A stretch of DNA of 64,000 nt from Sphagnum compactum. Taxonomy: Eukaryota; Bryophyta; Sphagnopsida; Sphagnales. How positions within the stretch are numbered: the first letter of the stretch is position 1; each line of letters starts with the position of its first letter. The translations under genes and the position numbers were made by a program. Where the stretch lies: contig OZ234504.1 of assembly GCA_965153455.1 (NCBI GenBank), positions 7,378,001 to 7,442,000 of the forward strand, in the 5' to 3' direction. The notes beneath the pieces were generated by a model, which saw nothing but the letters and a program-made list of their open reading frames with translations, had not been told where the DNA came from and made no database searches. Of this stretch, positions 24,848-36,569 are shown piece by piece.

Positions 24848-25288
24848 TAGACATCAAACTGCAGATGCCCCCAATTGATGAAAGAGTTATGGTGGGTCCA
24901 TTAATGGGAGTCGGAGGAGTTACGGCTTTGTGACCTGGAAACTGCATCAGTATATGTTTCTATTCTCGCGTAAAGATATTTTGTTGCAACTTTATAGGGG
25001 CCGAGGAAGTTGGGTTTTGAAGCAAGTTTTGCAATTGACGATCAGTACAAGGAATTTGGGGGGGGGGGGGTATTGGCTGGCTGTTTCTTTGGCCAACTTT
25101 CCACAGAGAATCAACTGCACAAGTGGAGAGCATATCTGTATAATATTAACTTATTGATGTCCAAAGTTGAATTGGAAACAAGCAAATGCTCAACTGCACT
25201 TTTATATTATTATTATAAAAAATTTAATTTGTTGCAACTTTTGATTAAGTTAGCATTACCAATTTTTGGACTCAACAAAAAACCATGG

Positions 25289-25291
25289 AAA

Positions 25292-25340
<49 letters not shown>

Positions 25341-25349
25341 AATTAATTA
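25289..25349. repeat. (ATAA)n microsatellite
   Basis: About twelve ATAA tetranucleotides followed by TTAA variants. Confidence 0.95.
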
Positions 25350-25960
25350 AATAAGCAAAGCACATGTATATGGTCTGGCAGTCTTGATTTGATGATTTTT
25401 TTGTCTCTACTTTTAGATATCTTGTGGGTAGCAGAGATAATGAAAAGCTATCTATAGGTACATACATTGAATTCCAAAAGGGTTTGATTTTCATGATTCA
25501 AGACAGAGCCTTAAATTTTAAAGAAAAACATCTTTTCTGGCTGAACTGCAAACAGACTAAAATACTTAAACTGTGTGGGACACACTGACATGGAGCTATT
25601 ACAAATTAAAACCTAAAATAATACTTAGATACTTTTTGACATGTTCAATACTCTAGAACAGATCTAGCAATGACATTCCATAGTAGAGTACTGAAAGCAA
25701 TATGTTTTTTCAACAACTTTAAAAAAATAAAAATAAATAAAAAAAAATATATATATATATGTATGGAAAATTTTGTATAGCTAGTGCAAAAATTTGATTA
25801 ATTTTTGTATTTATGGGGAATTTTTTCCAAAATTTTGATGTCACAAAATTGAAAAAAAAAACCCTGGAGGAAAGATGTAATAAATAGTAAAATTATTGAC
25901 TTTTAGTTTTACTAGTTTAATAATATACTAGAAGAGTTATTAGTGATTATATTTACTTTT

Positions 25961-25965
25961 GAGAG

Positions 25966-26002
<37 letters not shown>
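25961..26002. repeat. (GA)n microsatellite
   Basis: A run of GA dinucleotides with one interruption (GCGA). Confidence 0.95.
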
Positions 26003-26006
<4 letters not shown>

Positions 26007-27600
26007 TAACCCAAAAAGTAACTCAAAGTTGAAACATCTTGACTGTGGGTAGGTGTCTCTCAACTCTTTTCAACTGAACAAGTAGTGACACTCAGACTGA
26101 AGTTTCATTAAAAACAAGTTTGCCACATTTTGTCACCTCCAATCAAGACTCACCACATCTGCAAATTTGCTGAAAACCTAACATTAGTATGCAGAATGGC
26201 AGCCCACATAACCATTTTCCAAATCTTCGATTCTACCCCCCCACCCCCCACTAATTTCCCTCTCAATGTTATTTTTGGTCAATTTTGAGATGTAGCCAAA
26301 TTTTGCTACAAGGTACATATATATCACCTTTTGTATTTTTGGCTACCTACTTGAACAATGTATAAAAAATCTGACAATGTTTCTTATAATTTGGTAAAAT
26401 TTTGGCTACTGAAAATCTCACAAAAACTTGATTTTAGCACCTTTAGGTTTAATTTGCGCTTTCCATATATAGCCAGTGAGAAAAAGGCTGCTTCCCTCAT
26501 CCCCAAACCCCCCTTGGAGGGGAAAAAAACAAGAAAAAAAACCCCAATCTCACATTCATTCCTTCCCCAGCTCCCCCTCAAAGGCCCAAAATTTGACAAT
26601 CTATAACTAGGTGGAGCTTTTTTAAATCCCACAACAAATTTGTTCCCATACCTAATACCTAAATGGTGGGAATTGGAAGAAAAAAAAAAAAGAGAACCCA
26701 ATTTAATACACCACTTCCCAGGGGGGGGCCAGTACCTAGTACCACTAGCCATCATGGTTGAAAATTGCTTGTAAATTATTGAATCCTAAATAAATTTCCC
26801 TCACCTGATTAAGGCTGTAATTAAGAAGCATAGCTAAGTTCCCAATAGTTGACAACGGATTAGAAATGAGAAATTTACTGTCTCTAAAGTGAAGGGTCAA
26901 AAACTCATAAAAACAAATCACCAAACATTACAAAGGCCGATTCTTGAACACTCCAAAAATTTCCTTGTATGTTAGCTTTGTTGTTATTAGAGTTCAAAGA
27001 TGATTTGTAAAACTTCGGCTGATGCTCTTATAGCATTTTAAATCGTTTAAAATGAATAAGAAAGTTATGAGGTTTGAAAGGAAGAGGGGTTCAAAGAGAA
27101 GAAGAAGAAAAAAAAAAAAACGTTTTGTAAGTTGAAAAGTTTTTTTTTTCTTGTTATTTTTTCATTACTCATTTTCCATTGCACTTCCAAGATGATTTCT
27201 AGAGCTCCGAAAATATATAACAAATCCCATACGACGGAGGCAGCACTCCCATAACATTTTAAATCGCTCAAAATGAAAGACATATGATAAAAATATAAAT
27301 AAAAATTTGACCATAGGCAGGTGATCGATGATGGGCCGGCCTACCAAGTGAGGAGGGAGAGAGAGAGAAGTGAGGGCTCACTGGTGGGCTTTTTTTTCTT
27401 TTTTGTAAGCTCTCTAAAAATGGGACAAAATCATAGGGGGGAATTATTATTTTAAAAAAGGAAATACCTCTCAAAGCAACCCAAAAAATCAAACTTGTTC
27501 AAATCATACCCACAAGATTGTGCCCCCTCAGAAAAAAAAGAAAAACAGTCAGCATAAAAATTTGGTTCCAAATTGCTCCAAATTGTCCAGAAAATTAATT
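26003..27600. other. Intergenic DNA upstream of the cereblon gene
   Basis: No gene recognised. TTTTAAATCG and related words recur near 27037 and 27257 on both sides of an A/T-rich spacer, possibly an old duplication. Open frames here are low-complexity. Confidence 0.35.
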
Positions 27601-28496
27601 TTGCAAAGTCTCCAGAAATTTGTTTGCTGCTGCAGCAGCAGCAGCAGCAAGAAGAAGAAGAAATTTGGCGCAGAAATTCCCTTGTTGTTGAAAACAACAA
27701 ACAAACAAACAAACAACAGCAGGAGCAGAAAGAAGAAGAAATTGTAACGTTGCAAAGTGTGGAGAAATGTGTAAACAAAATGTACTTATACAAGCAGAAG
27801 AAGAAGAAGAAGAAGAAGAAGAGGAAAGCAATGAAGGTACTAGTATTGTCAATGTTGTGAAGTGATTTAGTTTGTTTTTCTTCTTTCTTTCTTTCTTTTC
27901 TTTCTTTCTGTTGAGTTTTGTGTTGCTGCTGCTGCTGCTGCTGATTCTTCTTGTATGAATCGATTGATGTTTAGGGAGTAATAAAAACACTCACTTGATT
28001 TCGTTCGTCTTCTTTCTTTCTTCAAGGACGATGATGTGTTGTTGGTGTTGTATGCGTGCTCTTTTTCTTTTGTAAAATTGTTGATAATGATAATGATGCT
28101 GGTTTGGTTTGTTTTGGTTTGCAGCCGGGAGTTTGCGACTAAGGGACTTGTTGTTGTTGTTCTGCTTCTTCTTCTTTTTGTGAGCTACTAAAAGAGGTTT
28201 TGAAGAGCGTATGTGATTTTTTAGAGCCTTAAAACTTACAGTAAGTGTCGAGAGAGAGAGAGAGAGCGAGAGCGACAGAGTTTCATCCGAATTCCAACAA
28301 GTTCTAGGAGAGACACAAGCGAGAGAGCTAGAGAGTTGCTTCTTGTAGTAGTTGTAGGAGCACCAGCAAGAAGCAGGACGAGAATTGTTGAGGAGCAAAG
28401 AATTGGAAAAAGAGAGGCCAAAAAAAAAAGGAGTTCTATTGCTTGTTGTCGTTGATTTTGCAATCATCTCGGAATAGTAGTACGAGAGAGAAAAAG
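27601..28496 (+). promoter_or_regulatory. Probable promoter and leader region of the cereblon gene, microsatellite-rich
   Basis: The 900 bases before the cereblon start codon are dense in GCA (27632-27651), GAA/GAAG (27645-27662, 27796-27823), TTCTTTC and GAGA (28252-28266) runs and include TTG/GTT runs. Purine-rich GAGA tracts are common in plant 5' leaders. No clear TATA box or transcription start is visible. Open frames of 75-233 codons in this stretch are low-complexity products of these repeats and are not called genes. Confidence 0.4.
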
Positions 28497-31400
28497 ATGG
28501 AAGGAGAACGGAGGCAGCAGCAGCTTCTGCTAGCGGGGGGAGATGGGGAGGAGATTTCAGATGTGTTGTTACAAGACCTGGAAGATGGAGGAAGATACGA
28601 GACTTGGGAAATGCAAGAAGATTGGGAAGTGGAGGAGGAGATTGTCGACGAGGTGGAGGAGGAGGAAAGTACTTCCCGACCTGCAAGCACAAGTGCCCAA
28701 AGCGTCAGTCCCTCCAGGTATTATCTTATTCTCCTCCCCTTCTTCATGCCTCGACTTCTTCTTCTTTTTCTTCTTCCTTCTGTCTAATCCCCTGTTTTGC
28801 TATACATTTCATACGGATTTCCATGCGATGCTGTTCTACTAGTCTGTTCAGTTGCGCACAAGATTTGGTGTGTACAGTAGTGGAGAGGCGAGATGAAGAA
28901 GTCGCCGGAAGATTATTTACGCCTGGCGATTATGCGATGTCTTCAAACCTTGGTGATATCATCATCATCATCGCGGATTCTATCCCACTCTCTGATAATC
29001 ATTCTGACTTCCACAGTTTTATCACCAAAGAATATGTATCTACGATTGTCCTCCAGGAGCTTGTTGTGCGTATGTATGGCTGAAGACGATTGAACCAATG
29101 CTGAAGAAAGAAGGAATGAATGATCGTCGGGTAGATGTTGTTGCACATTTATGCAAAAGAACAGTTGTGTATAATCTCTGGGATTCCACAAATATGCTAG
29201 AGATTGCTTGCTGACTGAACACTCTCCTGCATTTTGAAGTGACAGCGGAGGTTATAGAGGAGGAGGAGCCAGAGTCCAGGATGATTTCACATTTGACACC
29301 AACCTTGCTTCAATGCACACATACCTTGGAGGTAGGTTTTTGTAAGCAGAAAGAAAGCAATTTTTTTCTGTGAAAGGTTTTCTTTCTTGCTTTGTCAAGC
29401 CACTTTGCTTGAGAACTGTAGTAGAAGAAGCTAGTGCAGATGAGAAGTAGTTGAGAGAGAGAGAGAGTGTTCAGACAGATTTGACCTAGCAGCTGCAAAT
29501 GAGTCACCATCTCCCATGGGATGATCATCTCCTTACAATCTCCAAGCCAATTTGTCCTCTCTCTTTCTTTTGTCAGCCTATTGCACCAATTTCAATTGTC
29601 AGGCCTGTGACAATAAGGGCTGTGACACAAGCAATTCAAGTGGTTTGATTTGAAAATTTTGCTACTGCTCCTGCTTGATTTGGATGATGCAGAGCAGCAC
29701 TAGACAACCAGTAAGATGAAGACCTAATGTGAGAGAGAGACAGAGAGAGACAGAGAGTCTTGTTGAAATGAAATGCTAGGAATTCCATAAGTGTGAATTT
29801 GCTGTAACTGCTGCAGAGGTGGAAGATGTTGCCAGCAGTCACCCTTTGGCTCCTGGGGGAGCATTTTTGACATTGCCAATGTTTTATCTGGAGGGTATGT
29901 TGTCTTCTTCTGGATTTCAGAGGATCAAGAGGGGATTGTGTGTATGTTTTGTTGTCATCGTCCTTGGACATAGTTTCTTAGTATCTGCTGAATGATTTGA
30001 TCATCCATGTTTCAGAGCTCATGCTGTGTTTTAGATTTCTCAATTTTCTCATGAGAGTTATTTTGAACTCATGAGTCTCTTTTTAGTAGTCTGCTGAATG
30101 ATCCAATCCATCACTCGTGCTTTTAAGGTCTCATGAGTCTCAAGTGATTCTTTTCTTCTACAGGGATAGTGCTGTTTCCAGATGACACACTTCCACTCCG
30201 AGTGCTGCAACCAAGATTTAAGGTGGCCGTGGAACGTGCTATGCAGAATGAGGGTGCCGTCAATACACTTGGTGTGGTATGCAGCTTCTCAATTTTATCA
30301 GTGTTTGTTGAGAACATGACACAAACAATGAAACCTGACAAGCAAAAAAGTGATAAGGTTATGGCTGATATCCTGGATGAGCAATCAGGGTTTAGGCTTG
30401 ATGTGAGGATGGCATTGCACATGTGTGGATGCAGAAAATGCTGAGTAGGGGGTCCAGTCTGTGGAGAATTTTAATTCTCACCCACCACTGGTACACTTTA
30501 AAGGGTTCAATGAAGTGAATCCATGACTTTTTGTTCCTCCTGTCAGTAGCTTTATGCTCCCATGAGGTGATCAGACTTTCTTTGGATCTTGTGGCAGATT
30601 CATGTACGAGCCAGTCCTCAAGATGGAGATGTGCCCAGCTTTGATGATCATGTCCATGTTGCAACTGTTGGGACCACAGCTGAGGTACATAGAGCTCAAC
30701 TATGTTTAATTGGTTCTAGCAAGGTAATCTTGTGCAATGCTCAACGTATGGTGTTTGCTATTGAGATATTTGGAAAGCTGGAAAGAGACACTTGAGGGAA
30801 ACATTTATTCTAAGCTCCAGCAAAATTGTGTCTTCTTTGCCTTGTTGAGCAGATAAGACAGCTACGCCATCTTACTGATGGCTCAGTGAATGTTGTAACA
30901 AAGGGTCGGCAGCGCTTCCGTGTTTGGAAGGCTTGGACTGAAGCAGATGGCGCGGTACATATGCATCACCATCAATTCTTGTGTAATATTAACAGGAGGT
31001 CAGAGAGAGGGAGACAGACCCACAGTAAAGATAGCATGTGTAGGGAATTCATGTTGAGCACATGGTCTGTCAGCAGATTAGCCAGTTCTTAAGTTGCATC
31101 TGAATTTGGAGAAGGAAGTTCTCTCTTGGGCAAACCAGTGCACTTTGAAGGAAACAAAGCTGTATTGAGCTTCAACCCCTCTTTGATGCACACAACATTC
31201 CAACACTTGAAAGATTCTCAAAGTTTAACCTTCTTCCCCTTCTGGTCATTTTAAGGCAATATATGCCATGGAAACTGAGAAACACACTCTCTGGGACAGA
31301 GTTGCAAGGGTTCATTTAGAAGTTAGAGAGGTGTTTGAGAATTCTGGGATCTCAGTATCTGTAGAGGGTGTGTTTGGTCTGTTTGTCAAGTCAAGAGGTG

Positions 31401-33455
31401 TGTTAATGGAGATGCTCAACTATCAGTTGGATATTTGCAGTTGTTTGCACAGGTTCAAATCCTTGATGAAGAGATGCCACTGCATATTCCACGAGACGCA
31501 TTTGGGTCACTAGCCTCCCTCCCTGTATTTCATAGTGGTAAATATCCCCGAACTGCTGTTCCATCACCACCAAACTATGGATTGAGTGACGATGAGATTG
31601 CCTTCCAAGCCAGCAGTGATGTGGACATCTCAGAGCAATCTGAATCAGACTCTGGTCCCGAGGAGGAGAGGTTAATACAAAGGTGTGCATTCCACTCAGA
31701 AAACATTGTCATGTGATTCTTGGAAAGAGTGGCAGATCCTCTTTGTATCCAGTAGGTTTTTTCTCATGCTGAATCATGGATTGCTTGCTAGAAATAGATT
31801 GAAATTGCAATAAGTGGTGGCTGCAACTCTTGATACACCATGCTAGGTTCTCATGAAGTGAAACATCACCGTGTTGAACAGGTTTGAAAATGATGGAGAT
31901 GAGCTTTTACATGTACTCGAGAGAGGGTTGGGAGAGGATGAAAGCAGTGAGGAAGAAGAGAGGTTGCGCTGGTGGTGGCGCAGGAGAAGAGTGCACAGGC
32001 ATCATGTGGGAATGCAAGGTCCTGATGAAGATTTAGATAGGGTTGGGGAAGGAGGCCGAGGAAGGGTGGAGACTCAAGTAGAAGGAGCACATAATCTGGA
32101 ACAGCTCTTGCCTCAAGAAGTGATCTCAGTAGGAGTAAACTGCAATGTAGCAGGGCTCAAAAGGCTGCGGGATGGAGGATGGGGTGGAGCTTCCAAGGCA
32201 TGGGCAAGTGATGCTGCTCAATGGCAGAGAAGAGCCCAGCGCACAGCCTGGCCTCATTGGGTTTACCGCCAGTACGATGCTTTTGACCTAGCACGTAGAG
32301 CTGCTGGTGAGTAATCCTTTCAACTATGTTAGTGGTTAGGTGTATTGGAGATCCAATCTTTGGTTTTTCTGCTGCCTTTGGGCTCCAGAATTTCAAGATT
32401 CTGAATGATTGTTGATTGTTCCATTTGAATGATAGACATGTTGAGGCAAATGGCTGAGCTTCCACGCATGGAGGGGATGGTGCGAGCTCCTACTCTTCTC
32501 TCCTATTACATTGCAAGCAACATGCCACTTCAGGATGCTACCCGCCAGGAGCTTCTGGAAGTTGAGGGTACTGTACATCGGCTTCGCCGTGAGATTGAGC
32601 TTCTGGAATCTATGGATCAGCTTCAGTGCAAGGGCTGCTTGGTATGCTGTAACTACTGGCCAACATGTGTATGCAGTTCTCTTACGCACTTTGAAGTCAG
32701 TGTATTCAGTCTTCTAGAAATGAGGTGTAGTGCAATGAAGAAATTGCTTTGACAAGATCAGTTAGCAATTCCATTCTTCTTTCTGCCTGCTCAAGTCCAA
32801 TGGGGTTTGTGATAGTGTTCTTCAGCAGAAGTCTCATGAGTACCAGTTGCACATGTTTAGATCGCTCTGTATAGTGTTGTAACAAATTATGCTCTTCCTT
32901 GCAGGCTTTAATTGCAAGACGAAGTGACATGTTGGTCATGTCAGCAGACGGCCCAATCAGTGCCTATGTGAATGCACATGGCTATGTCCATGAGACCCTT
33001 ACATTGTCCAAGGTTCGTGGTCTCAGATTGACAGGGGAACCTCAGACAGCGAACAGCTGGTTTCCAGGGTAGGTTTCCCTTCTGGCTCCTCAGGGGTGTT
33101 ACCATACCTTGATTTCAGATCAGACTTGGGTTTGTGTGGGAATTTTTGTTTACAATTGCTAGTTCTGGCTAAATTTTTGCTGTGAATGAAAAAGCCAATA
33201 TAAGATAGCTGTTCTTTAGTTGTAGAAGTTGAAGATGCGAGTTTTACTCCTTGGTGCTGCTCAGGGAGGAATGTGAATCTGCTATGCCCAAGTAACTGAA
33301 GCTCTGTGTATTGCTGCAGGTATGCATGGGTGCTGGCAGCATGCAGTACCTGCACTGAACATATGGGCTGGCGGTTTACTGCTGTTTCCAAGGAAACTCG
33401 ACCAAGAGCATTTTGGGGAATTCGAAGGTCACAACTGGCAGAGAATAGTTCATAG
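28497..33455 (+). CDS. CRBN: Cereblon homologue (LON + CULT domains), putative CUL4-DDB1 substrate receptor
   Basis: Eleven exons: 28497-28717, 29240-29331, 29817-29894, 30164-30276, 30598-30684, 30853-30954, 31441-31670, 31882-32306, 32436-32641, 32905-33068, 33320-33455. All are GT-AG, total 1854 nt, 617 aa. Two acceptors have in-frame alternatives (29246 and 31453). Acidic Gln/Glu-rich N-terminus to about residue 104; LON domain from about 121 (FLTLPMFYLEG, IVLFPDDTLPLRVLQP, VGTTAEIRQLRHL, GRQRFRVW); a charged insert near 308-400; helical part from 430 (AWPHWVYRQYD); CULT domain 514-606. CULT zinc ligands C514, C517, C581, C584 and the ligand-cage tryptophans W570, W576, W590 are present. 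Known: animal cereblon binds DDB1 and recruits substrates through this cage; plant relatives share the fold. The role here is inferred. ATG 28497 is chosen as the in-frame Met starting MEGERRQQQ. Confidence 0.95.
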
Positions 33456-34180
33456 AGTTTAGGAGTTGAGATTGCGAAGGGTGAGAGACTGATGAGATAT
33501 CGGAGATGTAACTCGGATATGCTCATTCACCAGGGGGTTCAGTTGTTTGCGAGTGCCAGGCTTTTGGACTAAGCATGGCTGTGATTCTTGCTGACTGCTT
33601 TGTAGATGTACTCGGACAGTTTCAAGCACATTCCACCAAGGTACAGCAGCACCTTGGTTCCCCAAATAGTAGGTAACAATTTTGCTTTCTCTGAGGAAGT
33701 TCATTATTTATTCACACTTGTAGATCATCCAAAGGCTTATTGTTGTATACTTGGGGGTCTATTAACGTTTTTTGCAGTCACAATTTTCACCTTTATTCAG
33801 CGTACTAGAAATGTTCTCTGGATGGCAATCCCCAGTTTAAGTTGTGCCTTTTGATTTTGTCCATCTGGAGTTATGCCCATGTGATCAGCCAGTTGTGGTG
33901 CCAGTTTTAGTTTTCGGTAGTCCTCTTGACTTCCTCTTTGCTTCAAAAAAGAAAGCTGGAATATATATATATGTAGATGCTGATGCTGATTCCTTAAATT
34001 TGCTGAGGGTGATGTGTAGATTTGCCATGTTGGAGCCAAGTTGTGTGCGTGTTGTCCTACTGCACAAAACGGCATTGATCTGGGGTTTTTAACCAATATA
34101 TTCATGGACATAACGTGTGCCCTCCAGATATACTAGGAGATATCTCCAACCACTTCATGAGACTTCTAATCACACTATTT
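33456..34180 (+). other. 3' UTR and flank of the cereblon gene
   Basis: G+C stays moderately high to about 34080, which suits a 3' UTR, then drops. Frames at 33606-33854 and 33844-34092 (82 codons each) have no recognised domain and are probably UTR. Their continued gene-like composition could also reflect an alternative 3' exon. Confidence 0.4.
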
Positions 34181-34249
34181 AAGGTGCACTCACACTTGGT
34201 GTTAGGGACTCTAGTGTTGAGTCCCCTAACATCATGAGTCATTTAGGAC
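34181..34249 (-). mobile_element. MITE family M, copy 2 (one end only)
   Basis: AAGGTGCACTCACACTTGGT followed by GTTAGGGACTCTAGTGTTGA and CATTTAGGAC matches the first 70 bases of the copy at 57461. The other terminus is absent, so this is a truncated copy, in the orientation opposite to those at 21674 and 52452. Confidence 0.8.
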
Positions 34250-36569
34250 AAAAAGCTCAGGGATCAATTTGAACCAAATTGAACTTTGAATTGCACCCTT
34301 CTTCACGTTAACAACAAAAAAACAATTTTTCCTATGGTACAATGAGTGTGTCTGAAGGCTTGGGGTTCAATTCGAGTGTTCAATATCAAAAATGTGTGAT
34401 TGACATGTGAGTGGATTAATTTAACCTTTGGTCTTTCCTTTTCTTTTCTTTTCTTTACATGGTTTTTTAAATTTTTTGTTTATTTTTTCTTATTTATTCT
34501 TACTACACACAATCGATCTCCTTTTCAACCTTTTCATGTTTTTCATTTTTCACCACGACTATCTTTTTGTTTGGTGCTTTCTTGTTTGGAATCGGAATCA
34601 ATTTAGAGATTTATTGTAAATCCAAATCCTTTTCCACTTGTGAAAATTGGTATTTCAACCTTTCATTTTCTACCCCACCTTCTAATTCAACTCCATTTCA
34701 TGCACTAGAAAAGGTTAAAAATGCACTCCTAGCAACCACCTTGTGAACATTCACAAAACCAACCATGTCAACTTTAGAATTGGTCAAAAATGGGGGAGCT
34801 AGTGTGCTTTCAACAATGTCCTCCATCCATAGCATGTCTTCCATTTTCATAAAATTTGATCAAAGGTAAAAGAAAACAATCAAAAATAGTCAAAAATTTA
34901 AAAATGAACAACTTTGAACCCTAGCTTACACTATGATTCTCCAAACCATGAGTTGTCCTTTAAATTCTATTTTTTGGTCCAAACCAATTGGTTTTCCTTT
35001 CAAAATGATGTTGGGTAGGCTAAATCACAATTTGACTTGTCTTGATCCTAGACTTTTGTTTAAAGACTTTGGGACCAATTTAAAACTTTTGACCAATAGG
35101 AATGTTTGATTTCATTGGACCCTTCTCCTTGGACCTTTGTTTAAAGTGGCCTTTAACTTGATTAATTATATTCAACTCACGACAAAATCTATAATTTTGC
35201 AAAGGTAAATATTGATATTGGACTTTTGAAAACTCTAAATTAAGAGGTATAAAATTTTGTTGGTGAAAAGTAGTGTTGGCCTAAAGTGGATATTTGGTTG
35301 AATTCTGGGGTTGGGTTCAGGTCAAGGTTAAAGTACCTTGCCTAGCGAGTGTTGGCAAGGGAAAACTAGTCATATGACCAACCCCTATGGGTTTAGGTGT
35401 GAAAATTTTGACAAAGAGCTTCATTCATGTTTTCTTAGAGCTAATTGGATTTGGTAGAAAACTCAGCTCCTCGTTGGGACTTAATGTAAGTATAGGCTAT
35501 AAACTGTAATATAAATATGTGGGGCTAAGGTTTAGGGACTTGGCTCCAAGCTCCGATTGATGTAGTTTTTTTTTGTTTTTTCCTCATTTAAAATTCCTTT
35601 AGTATGATTTTTTTTTTTTTTTTTTCACTTGTGATTTTGTCTTTTTTTTTCAATTTCCACTCCATGCTTGTGACTTTGTTCTATTATTTCTCACTTTCCA
35701 TTCATTCTTTGTGACTTTGGATGATTTTAATCACTTCCCACTCTTAATAGGTTTTATCATCAAAACTCACTTCTCATTCTCTTCTTATTTTCTCCTTATC
35801 AATGTTTTTTTGGGGGTGATTTATCATCACCTTTTGATGTTCAATTAGACCTTGTGATTCCAATGCTTGTTTTTTGAAATTTGTCATCCTAGAACAACAT
35901 AGATTTGTGAGTGAATTTCTTTTGTTTTCAATTAGCTTGTTTGCATGTTGAGAATTGAAAGTCGATCTTAGATTTTGTAAAGGTTTAAGGTCTTGTTGAC
36001 ATTCAAAGTTTGCGATTGTGAATTTTGTGGTTACAATTTTGTTGTTGGTCACTCTTGTGGTGTTTATTAGCTTATAATGAGCTTGTGGTGCTTGCAACTT
36101 GATCATTCTTCAACCTTCAACCTTGCAACTCCCGTCATGCCTCCTTTACAATTGCATCCAAATTTCAAATACACGACCATTTTCAGATTTTTTTTCCCTT
36201 AAAACATTCATGTTTTGCCTTCTAACAACCTTCACATTGCATTTTCATCCTCTAATACATAATTATTGTCAACCTTAAACATGTTCAAGCACCTCTTATA
36301 CAATTGTTTAAACAAAAAAAATACCTCGAATAAAAGGAATATGAATCCCATAAGTGTTTTAGGATATTTGGAAAGTGAGGCTTGATTCCTTATACAAGCA
36401 TGCAAGATGGATAAAAACCAAGGAAAACACACTTGGCATGGTAGAAGGTATGATTACTATTGTCCATGTTATTTGCATAAGCAAATGAGGTCTTGTATGT
36501 TGTTAGTCTTCACATGAATGTAGTTCACTAGTTGGTTTTAACGGAGATTGGGGAGAAGAAAAAAGAAGT
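34250..36569. other. AT-rich intergenic DNA with one unassigned open frame
   Basis: No gene recognised. A minus-strand frame of 110 codons (35774-36106) is basic and Gln/Asn/Lys-rich, starting MIKLQAPQAHYKLINTTRV. It is unusually long for DNA this AT-rich, but I cannot assign it. A tRNA-B-box-like GGGGTTCAATTCGA lies at about 34365. Low-complexity T-rich tracts cover 34430-34560 and 35570-35660. Confidence 0.35.

Noticed and set aside
27991-28692. 233-codon minus-strand open frame opposite the cereblon first exon and leader
   Set aside because: It is low-complexity (Ser, Pro, Lys, Asn runs from microsatellites) and lies antisense to a well-supported exon, with no domain.
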